Assembly (NCBI RefSeq): GCF_024206495.1 | Contig: NZ_JAMBPQ010000002.1 | Span: forward strand, 372,001 to 436,000 | From: Paraburkholderia sp. CNPSo 3272 | Lineage (GTDB): Bacteria > Pseudomonadota > Gammaproteobacteria > Burkholderiales > Burkholderiaceae | Length of the DNA: 64,000 nt | Direction of reading: 5' to 3' | Shown: positions 53,301-60,655 of the stretch, in pieces | Layout: the number at the start of each line of letters is the position of its first letter | Numbering within the stretch: position 1 is the stretch's first letter | Position numbers and translations under genes: made by a program | The notes under the pieces: model-generated | Seen by the model: only the letters and a program-made list of their open reading frames with translations | The model's database searches: none | What the model was told of the DNA's origin: nothing

Positions 53301-54815
53301 TCAGCCAGAGCGGCCTTCGACATCCGCGCCGCGGGCGTCATCGGGCGTAGCGGGCAGCCACGCCGCCACGCGGTTGCGGCCAGAGCGCTTGGCCCTGTAG
53401 AGCGCCGCGTCGGCGGCGTCGGTGAGCGCGCGCCAGTCGGCAAACGCGATTTGGGTCGTACACGCTACGCCCACGCTTGCCGTAAGCACCCCGTTCGGGC
53501 TATCGGCGTGCGGCAGCGCCAGCGCCTCGATCGCGGCGCGCACCTTTTCGGCCAGCGCGAGCGCCTGGGCCTCGCCCGTTTCGGGCAGCAGCAGCACGAA
53601 CTCCTCGCCGCCATAGCGCGCCGCACAGTCCGCCGCGCGGCGTGCGTGAGCGCGGAGCGCATGCGCCACCGCCGCGATGGCGTCGTCGCCCGCGAGATGG
53701 CCGTAGCGGTCGTTGTAGAGCTTGAAGCGGTCCACGTCGAGCAGCACGAGCGCGAGCGGGTTGCCCGAGCGGCGTGCGCGCGCCCATTCGTGGTCCGCGC
53801 GGGTTTCGAAGGCGCGCCGGTTCGCGAGCGAGGTGAGCGCGTCGGTGCCCGCCTGCACGCGCAACTCTGCCTCCACCTCGCCGCGCCGGCGCAACTGGCG
53901 CGTGAACATCAACGAGACCGCGATCAGCGAGATGTCGAGCACCGACGTAAGCGTGCCGATGATCCAGGCGCGCACGCGCCATTCGCGGTAGATATCGTCC
54001 GCCGCGACGGCAACGACGAACACGAGCGGATAGCCGTCCACGGGCCGCAGCGCGAACCAGCGCCGCACGCGGTCTACGGGGCCGAGCGAGAAGAAGCCGC
54101 TAGCCTGCGATCGCCGGAAACGCTGGAAGAGCGCGGATTCCGCGACGCTTTTGCCGATCAACTCAGGAACGTACGGGCGGCGCATGAGCAGCGTGCCGTC
54201 GGCGAGGGTGAGCGCGAGCGTGCCGTTCGCGCCGATGTCCACGCCGCTGAACAATTGCCGGAAATAATCGAGCCGCATCGTGCCCACCACCACGCCTGCG
54301 AAAGAGCCGTCGGGATTCGAGAGACGGCGGCTCATTCCGATGGTCGCGTTGGCCGGCCCCTCGCGTGGAATGAACGGATGGCTCAGAAAGAGGCCCACGT
54401 GCGGCGAGTCGCGCTGCGCGATGAAATAGTCGCGGTCGGCCACATTGAGCGCGCGCGGCGGCACCGAGCGCGAATCGAACACCACCTCGCCCGCCGCGTT
54501 GGTGACGAAAATCGCGCCGAGATTCTTCGCCGTGGCCGAGCGGTCGAACAGCACGTTCTGGCGGATGTCGGGGGGTAGCGAGGCGAGACGCGGATCGTCG
54601 ATGGCGTCGATGACGGCCTGCAGCGAAAGGTCGTAGACGTCGATATTGCGCGCCGTGTCGCGCTCGAAAAGCAGCGCCATGTTGGAGGCCGAAGCGCGGG
54701 CGCTCGCGAGCGCGTCGTGCCGCATCTGCGCCATGACCCACGCAGCGACAAGCGTCAGCACTGCTGCCAGCGCAATGCCGATGGCAAGCACGGCGTACGG
54801 TCGGCGGATCATCAT
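53301..54815 (-). CDS. Membrane-bound diguanylate cyclase with periplasmic dCache sensor
   Basis: This 504-residue protein has a first membrane helix (PYAVLAIGIALAAVLTLVAAWVMAQM), a periplasmic dCache_1-type domain of about 240 residues (FERDTARNIDVYDLSLQAVIDAI ... SRRLSNPDGSFAGVVVGTMRLDYFRQLFSGVDIG), a second helix near residues 290-315 and a cytoplasmic GGDEF domain (TDALTSLANRRAFETRADHEW ... LLDVDRFKLYNDRYGHLAGDDAIAAVA) with an active-site GGEEF. It therefore makes c-di-GMP from GTP in response to a periplasmic ligand. No inhibitory RxxD is visible before GGEEF. ATG 54815 and 54812 are adjacent alternatives. Confidence 0.93.
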   Translation of the reverse strand: MMIRRPYAVLAIGIALAAVLTLVAAWVMAQMRHDALASARASASNMALLFERDTARNIDVYDLSLQAVIDAIDDPRLASLPPDIRQNVLFDRSATAKNLGAIFVTNAAGEVVFDSRSVPPRALNVADRDYFIAQRDSPHVGLFLSHPFIPREGPANATIGMSRRLSNPDGSFAGVVVGTMRLDYFRQLFSGVDIGANGTLALTLADGTLLMRRPYVPELIGKSVAESALFQRFRRSQASGFFSLGPVDRVRRWFALRPVDGYPLVFVVAVAADDIYREWRVRAWIIGTLTSVLDISLIAVSLMFTRQLRRRGEVEAELRVQAGTDALTSLANRRAFETRADHEWARARRSGNPLALVLLDVDRFKLYNDRYGHLAGDDAIAAVAHALRAHARRAADCAARYGGEEFVLLLPETGEAQALALAEKVRAAIEALALPHADSPNGVLTASVGVACTTQIAFADWRALTDAADAALYRAKRSGRNRVAAWLPATPDDARGADVEGRSG

Positions 54816-55061
54816 CTCGTGCCTTCGGGGGCTAGCCTTGCAGTGGCGCCCGTTGCCGGGCGCTTGCTGTGCATTCATCCTCGCATGGCACGCGAGGCGT
54901 GGCTATGCGGGCAAGTCCGGTCGATGGCGACGTTTGCGGCGCGCTCCATTTTGCGCCCTATTCTCCTGAATATAGTGTATTTCGAGCGTCGCGCGTTTTT
55001 GATAGTTTGGATTCCTCTGCTTTAACGTGCGACTATGTGTGCGCATTGTCATGCCGCTGGG

Positions 55062-55841
55062 TCAATCGTCGCGCACGCCGACGATGGCGCGCGCCTCGAT
55101 CCACGCTCGCCACTGGCCGCCGAAGTCGAAAGCCGGGTCGATGTCGAAGGATTGTACAAGCGCATCGTCGAGCGTGGCGCCGTCGCGCAGCGCCACGAAG
55201 GCCGCGTGGGCGGCACGCGTGTGCACAAGCGCCGTGGGCCGCCATTGCGGCCGGATCACGAGCGCCCACGACGGCACGTCCACACGCCCAGGCCAGACGC
55301 CGCCCGGCTGGTGCGCCCGCCAGATCGCCACGGCGTCGAAGCGTAAAGCGAGCGCGGCGCAGGCGGGATGCACCGCGAGACGCGCTTGCGCAAGACGCTC
55401 CGCGCCGAGCGCTTGCCATTGCTGCGCGTCGAGCGGCGTGGCGTTCGCTGCGTAACTGGCTGCGTGCAGCGCCCATTCGAGCCGCGCGACATCGCCGAAA
55501 TACGCATAACGCGCATCGGTCTCGTAGCGCTCGATGAATTCGGGCAGCTGCGAGCCGAAGCGGTTCAGATCGGCATCGCGCGAAGGATGCGCGCGCGCAT
55601 AGGCTAGCGCGAGCGCATCGAACCACGTCTCGCCGGTCAGGGCCGCGAGCACCGGATATGCGTTCGCGAGCGCAAGCCGCCGCGCCGCGCGCCCATTGCC
55701 GCGATACAGGCCCATGCGCGCGTGCAGCAGCGCGGCATCGTCGGGAAGCAGCTCGCGAGTGAGCGCCGCATCGGCGGCGGGATCGTCCAGCGCTGTGGCG
55801 AAGGCTTGTTGCGTCTCTTCCAGCGTGTTGCGCACCGTCAT
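55062..55841 (-). CDS. bufC: Bufferin/MNIO partner protein (DUF2063, BufC-like)
   Basis: This 259-residue cytoplasmic protein has an N-terminal DUF2063 (putative DNA-binding) domain ([81 protein letters not shown]) and a C-terminal domain as in HvfC/BufC. Family knowledge: such proteins bind the MNIO enzyme and help present the precursor. Its ATG overlaps the stop of the DUF692 gene upstream (ATGA), so it is coupled to it. The + strand reading has no gene here. It is the last gene of the operon; no DoxX-type gene follows. Confidence 0.88.
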   Translation of the reverse strand: MTVRNTLEETQQAFATALDDPAADAALTRELLPDDAALLHARMGLYRGNGRAARRLALANAYPVLAALTGETWFDALALAYARAHPSRDADLNRFGSQLPEFIERYETDARYAYFGDVARLEWALHAASYAANATPLDAQQWQALGAERLAQARLAVHPACAALALRFDAVAIWRAHQPGGVWPGRVDVPSWALVIRPQWRPTALVHTRAAHAAFVALRDGATLDDALVQSFDIDPAFDFGGQWRAWIEARAIVGVRDD

Positions 55842-56686
55842 GAGCGCAGCTCCGTTACGTGATGCGCGTGCTTCGCAAAGCGTTCGCGCGCGAGACGAGC
55901 CTCGTCGAGCAGCACCTCGAGCGCCGGCACCGCCGTGTCCCACTCGATGAGCGTGGGCGTCGCGCCAAAGCGCTCGAGCGCGGCCTCGTACAGCGACCAG
56001 ACCGCCGGCGCGACGCGCGAACCGTGATCGTCGATCACGGCGGCTGGCGTCGCGCGATGCCCGGCCAGATGGATCTCGCCGACGATCTGCGGCGGCAGCG
56101 CGGCCATGGCCGCCAGTGCATCCTCACTGTGGTTGCATTGATTCACGTACAGATTGTTCACGTCGAGCAGCACGCCGCAGCCCGTGCGCTGCGCGAGCGC
56201 GGCGAGGAATTCAGCCTCGCTGTAGCTATCGTCGCGAAATCGTACGTAGGTCGAAACATTTTCGATCAGCACGGTACGCCGCAGCCCGTCCTGCATCTGC
56301 GAGACGCGCGCGCTCAGGTGATCGAGCGAGGACTGCGTGAGCGGCATCGGCAGCAGATCGTGCAGCGCGCCTTGCGCGCTCGCGCCCCAGCACAGATGCT
56401 CGGAGACGACTGCGGGGTCGATGCGCGCCACCAGCCGCGCGAGCCTCGCGAGATGCGCCGTATCGAGCGGCGCAGCCGAGCCGAGCCCGAGCCCCACGCC
56501 GTGCAGGCTCACCGGCAAATCGCGGCGCACGGTTTCGAGCACGTGCAGGTCGTATCCGCCTTCGCCGAAGTAGTTCTCGCTGTGGACCTCGATCCAGTCG
56601 ACCGCAGGCGCCCCTGCCATGAAGGCCTCGAAGTGCGCGTGACGCAGGCCAATGCCCACGCCGCCGAGTGCGACCGGCGCGCTCAT
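55838..56686 (-). CDS. bufB: Multinuclear non-haem iron-dependent oxidase (DUF692, BufB-like)
   Basis: This 282-residue TIM-barrel enzyme belongs to the MNIO family. The metal ligands are spread over [60 protein letters not shown] and DDHGSRV, all present. MNIOs with a DUF2063 partner modify cysteines of a short precursor; in bufferins they form thiooxazoles that bind copper, in HvfABC an oxazolone/thioamide. The gene lies 40 bp downstream of the precursor gene and overlaps the partner gene by 4 bp, so the three are one transcript. Confidence 0.92.
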   Translation of the reverse strand: MSAPVALGGVGIGLRHAHFEAFMAGAPAVDWIEVHSENYFGEGGYDLHVLETVRRDLPVSLHGVGLGLGSAAPLDTAHLARLARLVARIDPAVVSEHLCWGASAQGALHDLLPMPLTQSSLDHLSARVSQMQDGLRRTVLIENVSTYVRFRDDSYSEAEFLAALAQRTGCGVLLDVNNLYVNQCNHSEDALAAMAALPPQIVGEIHLAGHRATPAAVIDDHGSRVAPAVWSLYEAALERFGATPTLIEWDTAVPALEVLLDEARLARERFAKHAHHVTELRS

Positions 56687-56726
56687 CTTGCGCTCCCCGC
56701 GTTGCGCGCCGCCTCAGCCGCGAGGC

Positions 56727-56981
56727 TCATTTTTCCGGCATGCCGCCAAGCTTCTCGCACGTGCCCTTCGGCATGGTCTTGAAGTCGCCCTTGTCGTGAT
56801 CGACCTTCGCCTGGCCCGCGCAGTCGTGCACGCCGGTCTTGCTCGAACAATCGTTCTGGCCGGCCTTGGCGACGCCGTAGCAATTCACGGTGTCGTCCGC
56901 GTGGGCCACGCCCGCGCCGGCCGCCGCAAGACCCGCGAGCGCGGCGGCGATTAGCGCCTGGCGGCCGAGAGAGTTCTTCAT
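56727..56981 (-). CDS. bufA: Bufferin-type RiPP precursor (DUF2282, BufA-like)
   Basis: This 84-residue precursor has a Sec signal peptide (cleavage near AHA/DDT, residue 27), a feature of bufferins, and a mature part with four cysteines at 34, 45, 54 and 75 in [24 protein letters not shown] and KGTCEKLGG, the spacing of DUF2282. The lysine/Asp-rich rest ([14 protein letters not shown]) is typical. It is the substrate of the adjacent MNIO pair; the mature peptide would be exported to the periplasm to bind copper. AAGGAGAAACACC precedes the ATG. It is the first gene of the operon, divergent from a DUF4148 gene. Confidence 0.9.
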   Translation of the reverse strand: MKNSLGRQALIAAALAGLAAAGAGVAHADDTVNCYGVAKAGQNDCSSKTGVHDCAGQAKVDHDKGDFKTMPKGTCEKLGGMPEK

Positions 56982-57255
56982 GGTGTTTCTCCTTGAACTT
57001 TGAAATGGGTTTCGCATTAAGCGATCGGGCTAAGCAGCCGTCCCAACGCGCGGCCCTCGGTGCCTATTTTGCCTCACCGGACCACATCCGGTCCGGCCGA
57101 AGCGCCCGAAGATCGTTGGAATTATTGCAATTGCAGTAAGGATGTTTGCTGTACTGCGGTATTTTTCTTTGAAGTGCACTGCAATAAAGTCTTATCAACG
57201 GTTCGAACAACATGATTGTTACGGATCGACAACATAATTTTCGGAGGTTGTTACC

Positions 57256-57564
57256 ATGAAGAATCTGATCGCTGCTGCACTCGCCGCTACCGTCCTCGCC
57301 GCTCCCGCCCTGTCGTTCGCACAAGCCGAGCAAGCGCCCGTGACGCGCGCCCAAGTTCGCGCCGAACTGGTCCAGCTGGAAAAGGCCGGCTACCGACCGA
57401 ACCTGTCGAGCCCGTACTATCCGGAAGACCTGCAGGCTGCCGAGGCGCGCGTCGCCCAGCAGAACGGCGCTGCAGAAGCCACGGCCTACGGCGCGTCGAC
57501 GAACGGCAGCGCCCAAACCGGCACCCGCGCACCGAACATCAAGCCGACCTACTTCGGCCAGTAA
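57256..57564 (+). CDS. DUF4148 exported protein
   Basis: This 102-residue protein has a signal peptide (MKNLIAAALAATVLAAPALSFAQ) and a mature part with VTRAQVRAELVQLEKAGYRPNLSSPYYPEDLQAAEARVAQQ, the diagnostic DUF4148 sequence of Burkholderia. The family has many copies per genome and unknown function; it is exported to the periplasm or cell surface. CGGAGGTTGTTACC precedes the ATG. It is divergent from bufA, 274 bp away, so the region between could hold shared regulation, though no operator was identified. Confidence 0.92.
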   Translation: MKNLIAAALAATVLAAPALSFAQAEQAPVTRAQVRAELVQLEKAGYRPNLSSPYYPEDLQAAEARVAQQNGAAEATAYGASTNGSAQTGTRAPNIKPTYFGQ

Positions 57565-57610
57565 TCGCGGCTCACACGTAGTGCCGGCGCACTACGCGAG
57601 CAACGCCTGG

Positions 57611-57646
57611 CGGGCCCGCTCTCCCGATTGGGAGAGAGCGGGCCCG
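57611..57646 (+). terminator. Hairpin after DUF4148 gene
   Basis: CGGGCCCGCTCTC pairs with GAGAGCGGGCCCG, with a small bulge, forming a strong hairpin 47 bp past the stop codon; there is no T-run, so it may protect the mRNA 3' end rather than terminate it. Confidence 0.55.
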
Positions 57647-57714
57647 CCGTTCATTTCTGCGCCGCGCGTGCAACGCGCGCGGCACAAATAAGCGGCACGC
57701 CCACGAAAACCTCC

Positions 57715-57763
57715 GCCGCCGGAAATCCGGCGGCTTTGCCCGGACTGCGGTCCGGGCCTTTTT
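57715..57763 (+). terminator. Double-hairpin terminator
   Basis: A first stem GCCGCCGG / CCGGCGGC (57715-57734) is followed by a second, GCCCGGAC / GTCCGGGC (57738-57757), and then CTTTTT. The second is a good Rho-independent terminator for the DUF4148 transcript. Confidence 0.8.
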
Positions 57764-57840
57764 CCTCCTCCCCTCCCGCGACACATGCGGCCCGCTTTTT
57801 TAGCGCGGGCCGCGCGCGAAGGCGGCTCACTCGGAGGGGC

Positions 57841-58134
57841 CTAGAAGCCGTGGGTGACGAGCGAGAGCACGGAAAGATCGGGGTGCGTGCCGTCGATGAT
57901 GCTGCGGCCCACATGCACCGCCTCCTCGGTGGCGTCCTCCTCGCTGCGCCAGGTTTCGTCGCCATCCGCGTGATACGTGACCGTGTGACCCGGCTTCGCG
58001 GGATTCGCGCCGGGATGGCAAACGTAGGCCGTGTAGGTGTAGCGGTTCGCGCCTTCCTGGGCTGGCGTGGCGCTGACGTGAATCTCGAAGCCTTCGTAGT
58101 CGACCTGATGCATCGCAAGCGGTTGAGCGCTCAT
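57841..58134 (-). CDS. Small cytoplasmic protein of unknown function
   Basis: This 97-residue protein begins MSAQPLAMHQVDYEGFEIHVSATPAQEGANRYTYTAYVCHPGANPAKPG and ends GDETWRSEEDATEEAVHVGRSIIDGTHPDLSVLSLVTHGF. It has a likely beta-rich fold and a C-terminal helix; no motif of a named family is recognised. CGGAGGTCACC before the ATG is a strong ribosome-binding site, so expression is probable. It is divergent from the SRPBCC gene 161 bp away. Confidence 0.75.
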   Translation of the reverse strand: MSAQPLAMHQVDYEGFEIHVSATPAQEGANRYTYTAYVCHPGANPAKPGHTVTYHADGDETWRSEEDATEEAVHVGRSIIDGTHPDLSVLSLVTHGF

Positions 58135-58295
58135 GGTGACCTCCGGGTGCCGCTGGGTTAGCGGCTGCGGGCTATCCGGCCGATGGGTATGCGGCCGGGT
58201 GTGCGGTATTGATTCGGTATTGGGAAGTTTAGGCGATGGGTCCCGGGCGGGTGGCCTACTATTGCAGGGCGATCCACCACCCTGGGAGCTTAGAC

Positions 58296-58742
58296 ATGGC
58301 ATCGAACACCGTCCGCCTGCATCGTGTGCTGCGCGCGCCGCCCGAGCGCATCTATCGGGCCTTTCTCGACGCGAGCGCAGTCGTGAAATGGCTGCCGCCC
58401 AACGGCTTCACCTGCACGGTTCATGAACTCGACGCGAAAGTCGGCGGCCGCTACCGGATGTCGTTCAAGAATTTCACGGCCGGCCACGGTCATTCGTTCG
58501 GCGGCGAATATCTCGAACTCGTGCCGAACGAGCGTTTGCGGTACACCGGTGTGTTCGAGGACGAGCACCTGCCCGGCACCATGCAGACGACGGTGGAACT
58601 GCGCGCAGTGTTTTTCGGCGCGGAGATGACCGTCGTGCAGGAGGGCATACCGGAGATCATTCCGGTCGAGGCGTGTTATCTGGGATGGCAGGAGTCGCTG
58701 GCGTTGCTCGCGAAGCTCGTCGAGGCCGAAATCAAGCAGTAA
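58296..58742 (+). CDS. SRPBCC-family (Bet v1-like, AHSA1-type) protein
   Basis: This 148-residue protein has the AHSA1-type SRPBCC pattern: VRLHRVLRAPPERIYRAFLDASAVVKWLPPNGFTC, KVGGRYRMSFKNF, GEYLELVPNERLRYTGVFEDEHLPGTMQTTVELRA, and the C-terminal helix EACYLGWQESLALLAKLVEAEI. Such proteins have a hydrophobic ligand cavity and roles from chaperone assistance to polyketide processing; no specific ligand can be named here. CTGGGAGCTTAGAC precedes the ATG. A strong terminator follows. Confidence 0.9.
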   Translation: MASNTVRLHRVLRAPPERIYRAFLDASAVVKWLPPNGFTCTVHELDAKVGGRYRMSFKNFTAGHGHSFGGEYLELVPNERLRYTGVFEDEHLPGTMQTTVELRAVFFGAEMTVVQEGIPEIIPVEACYLGWQESLALLAKLVEAEIKQ

Positions 58743-58798
58743 AGAAAGAGGGGCGCAGTCTTTCAAAAAAGATTTTCGGTTCGGCCTTAGAAGGCGTG

Positions 58799-58835
58799 AA
58801 GGCCACGAACCCCGCGGGTTCGTGGCCTTCTTTGT
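58799..58835 (+). terminator. Perfect 15-bp terminator hairpin
   Basis: GAAGGCCACGAACCC (58799-58813) and its exact complement (58817-58831) flank CGC and are followed by TTTGTG. It terminates the SRPBCC gene and marks the edge of the lower-GC region. Confidence 0.85.
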
Positions 58836-58861
58836 GTGCGGGCTTCGCTCTGAAGGGCGGA

Positions 58862-59086
58862 TCAGTCTGGGGTGATCACAAGCCTTTTGTCTTCTACCGT
58901 GATTCGGACGCGCTGGCCTGCTTCAAAGCCTGCGACTTCGAGCCATCGGCCGGAAAGCTTAAGCCAAGGGTAAAGCGGCGGGTCATTTCTTGCGCGCGAA
59001 CTGTACCTGCGGTACCGCCAGGACTGCTGGATGGTTACGCGGCGCTCGGGATGTGCGTGCGATGCATTAAGATTGGCGTCAGCCAT
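58862..59086 (-). CDS. symE: SymE-like type I toxin
   Basis: This 74-residue protein has a basic N-terminal half and a C-terminal SymE/AbrB-like segment, YPWLKLSGRWLEVAGFEAGQRVRITVEDKRLVI, nearly diagnostic of SymE. In E. coli, SymE is a DNA- or RNA-condensing toxin controlled by the antisense RNA SymR and the SOS response. GCAGGAGTTGACC precedes ATG 59086; an upstream in-frame ATG at 59146 lacks a site and lies in the region of the proposed antisense RNA. It is shorter than E. coli SymE, as in many Burkholderia copies. Activity as a toxin is unproven. Confidence 0.85.
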   Translation of the reverse strand: MADANLNASHAHPERRVTIQQSWRYRRYSSRARNDPPLYPWLKLSGRWLEVAGFEAGQRVRITVEDKRLVITPD

Positions 59087-59160
59087 GGTCAACTCCTGCG
59101 TTGAGTTGGTTTTGGTTAGCGGGCCGTGAGTGCTGGTAACACTCATGGCCCGCGCTTCGT
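59080..59160 (+). ncRNA. Candidate SymR-like antisense RNA
   Basis: On the + strand a -10-like TAAGAT (59068-59073) predicts an RNA beginning near 59080 and overlapping the symE start codon and ribosome-binding site. It would end at a 14-bp hairpin (GCGGGCCGTGAGTG / CACTCATGGCCCGC, 59119-59153) followed by GCTTCGTTT, giving about 75-80 nt, close to E. coli SymR. The -35 box is poor and the T-run is short. Confidence 0.35.
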
Positions 59161-59180
59161 TTACTGCATTGCGACTCCTA

Positions 59181-59540
59181 CTACTTCCGTGCCTGTGCGA
59201 GCACGGTGTCCAACATTTGTGAGACGAACTGCTGTTTGGGCTTGGGGAGTTGTTCGATTGCGGCGATCTGACGTTGTAGGCGCGATATAGAACTTCCTTT
59301 GCCGAGCCGTCGCGCGACTGGCCTGCACAGCAACTCTTCGAAAGAGGACATCAACCGTTCCACTAAAGCTGGCAACAGCGATGCCGGCACTCGCGAGCGC
59401 CCGACTTCATAGTGGGCTAGCGTTTGCTGTGCGATACCGAGCGCCTCTGCTAATTCTTGTTGGGTCATGCCGCGCGCCCTTCGCGCCCTCGCAATACGTT
59501 CGCCAAGCTCAATAAAAAACACTTGATCTTTCTCGTTCAT
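59181..59540 (-). CDS. XRE-family HTH regulator
   Basis: This 119-residue protein has an N-terminal Cro/CI-type HTH (VFFIELGERIARARRARGMTQQELAEALGIAQQTLAHYEVGRSRVPASLLPALVERL) and a helical C-terminus (SSISRLQRQIAAIEQLPKPKQQFVSQMLDTVLAQARK) of the size used by mobile-element repressors. It may repress symE or a neighbouring accessory gene; no operator was identified. The start at ATG 59540 lacks a strong ribosome-binding site and a GTG at 59579 is an alternative. GC content here is visibly lower than in the core chromosome, fitting transferred DNA. Confidence 0.88.
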   Translation of the reverse strand: MNEKDQVFFIELGERIARARRARGMTQQELAEALGIAQQTLAHYEVGRSRVPASLLPALVERLMSSFEELLCRPVARRLGKGSSISRLQRQIAAIEQLPKPKQQFVSQMLDTVLAQARK

Positions 59541-59587
59541 GGCTAAATCTGTGCAAGGAGTACGGAGGGGTAAAATCACCCGTTCAA

Positions 59588-59860
59588 TTATTGAATATGG
59601 TTAATTGTAGCCAATCCGTTATCGCTAAAACCTAGAGTTACCTTTACTCCGATCATTTTTCGAGACTTATTAACCCCGATCAAATTTAATATGCGTGCCT
59701 CGTAGGGACGAGTAGATACATCATCCGCGCTTACTTGCGACACGTTCCAATTCAGACCTATTCGTCTAGCAAGAATATTCAGCATGACCAGACCGTCTGC
59801 AAGAATCCAGCGAAATTGGCACAGCGATTCAGATTTACCAAAGAAAAAGGGCCTAGCCAT
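59588..59860 (-). CDS. Hypothetical small protein in AT-rich DNA
   Basis: This 90-residue open frame reads MARPFFFGKSESLCQFRWILADGLVMLNILARRIGLNWNVSQVSADDVSTRPYEARILNLIGVNKSRK. No domain is recognised; there is one mildly hydrophobic stretch but no convincing membrane helix. The ribosome-binding site is weak. Its frame and composition are consistent with a real, laterally acquired gene, but it might be a fragment. It lies 47 bp upstream of the XRE gene on the same strand. Confidence 0.4.
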   Translation of the reverse strand: MARPFFFGKSESLCQFRWILADGLVMLNILARRIGLNWNVSQVSADDVSTRPYEARILNLIGVNKSRKMIGVKVTLGFSDNGLATINHIQ

Positions 59861-60065
59861 CGGCTGAGCTCTGTTGCGCGGAGGGCCACTGAACTGTTGT
59901 AAAAACGCAAATTAAATACGCTGACTTTTTCTCAGTTGATTTTCAGCGTGCCCCATTCGCTGCCCCCAAAACGTCAATGCTGCGAAATTGACTACTGTCT
60001 TCGACCACCGAAACAAGAACAAGATGTGCCCGCGCGCATCTCCTCGACGCGCAGATAGCAGCGCC

Positions 60066-60521
60066 TTAATTGAACGCTTTCGGGTTCATCGCAGTTCGAT
60101 TCGCGCGAGCGTCCCACAAAGCGTGATGCAGATGCCGTGCTCGGCAAAAAACTCGTCTACCCTAGCTGAGCTTACTCCAGATGTTCTCGAGTTTCCATCC
60201 GGGAGGAAGCTCACCACCAAGCAAGCACTCCAGCAATTTCAGGTCGCAGTCAAAGTCATAGCAGACAACCGGTTGGTCTCGACGCGAAATGCGTCCGAGC
60301 CACATCTGCACCTCCCGCTGAAGCTCCAGATATGGCATCGACCGCCCTGCTGGCATCCCGAGCTGGGACAGCACGACATCGCTCACAAAGTCGCTACAAA
60401 GTGACTGGTCGAAGTCGCTCGATTCGCCATAGCACTCAGCGCCATTTTCGGCGACGAGTGCGATGCTGATTAGCTCCGAGTCCCGAAAATCAGTGAATTC
60501 AGTATCTGTGAATATGCGCAT
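60066..60521 (-). pseudogene. Broken DEDDh 3'-5' exoribonuclease (Rv2179c-like) gene
   Basis: From ATG 60521 the frame encodes 119 residues starting MRIFTDTEFTDFRDSELISIA (first DEDDh acids), then VVCYDFDCDLKLLECLLGGELPPGWKLENIW (second), and hits a TAG at 60162-60164. Read on in the same frame, the final exonuclease motif appears beyond the stop as HLHHALWDARANR, ending at a TAA at 60066-60068. The nine residues between are wrong, but in the adjacent frame read VDEFFAEHG, the family's expected lead-in. So the gene carries two compensating single-base indels, the first creating the stop. The truncated 119-residue product would lack the catalytic His and Asp. Confidence 0.8.
60154..60173. repeat. 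20-bp direct repeat, copy 1
   Basis: CGTCTACCCTAGCTGAGCTT covers the premature stop of the exonuclease pseudogene. 18 of 20 bases match the copy at 60636-60655. Confidence 0.75.
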
Positions 60522-60635
60522 AGGTAGTTGAGACCGGTCCGGAATGATTACGCGCAACTGCCCCGCCTCATTAAACCACCCCTATCAATGGAATACGAAC
60601 GTGGCCTCCGAGGTAACCAGCAAAGCCGCCACGAC

Positions 60636-60655
60636 CGTCTACCCTAGCCCAGCTT
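60636..60655. repeat. 20-bp direct repeat, copy 2
   Basis: CGTCTACCCTAGCCCAGCTT covers the stop codon of the patatin gene, in the same orientation as copy 1 and with the same register relative to the stop. Confidence 0.75.

Noticed and set aside
57787..57813. GCGGCCCGC / GCGGGCCGC hairpin with a T-rich loop as a third terminator after the DUF4148 gene
   Set aside because: The Ts lie in the loop, not after the stem on either strand, so it does not have terminator form.
59988..60404. A 138-codon open frame on the + strand opposite the exonuclease remnant
   Set aside because: It has no recognisable domain, lies antisense to a frame with clear DEDDh motifs, and its composition is that of a shadow frame.
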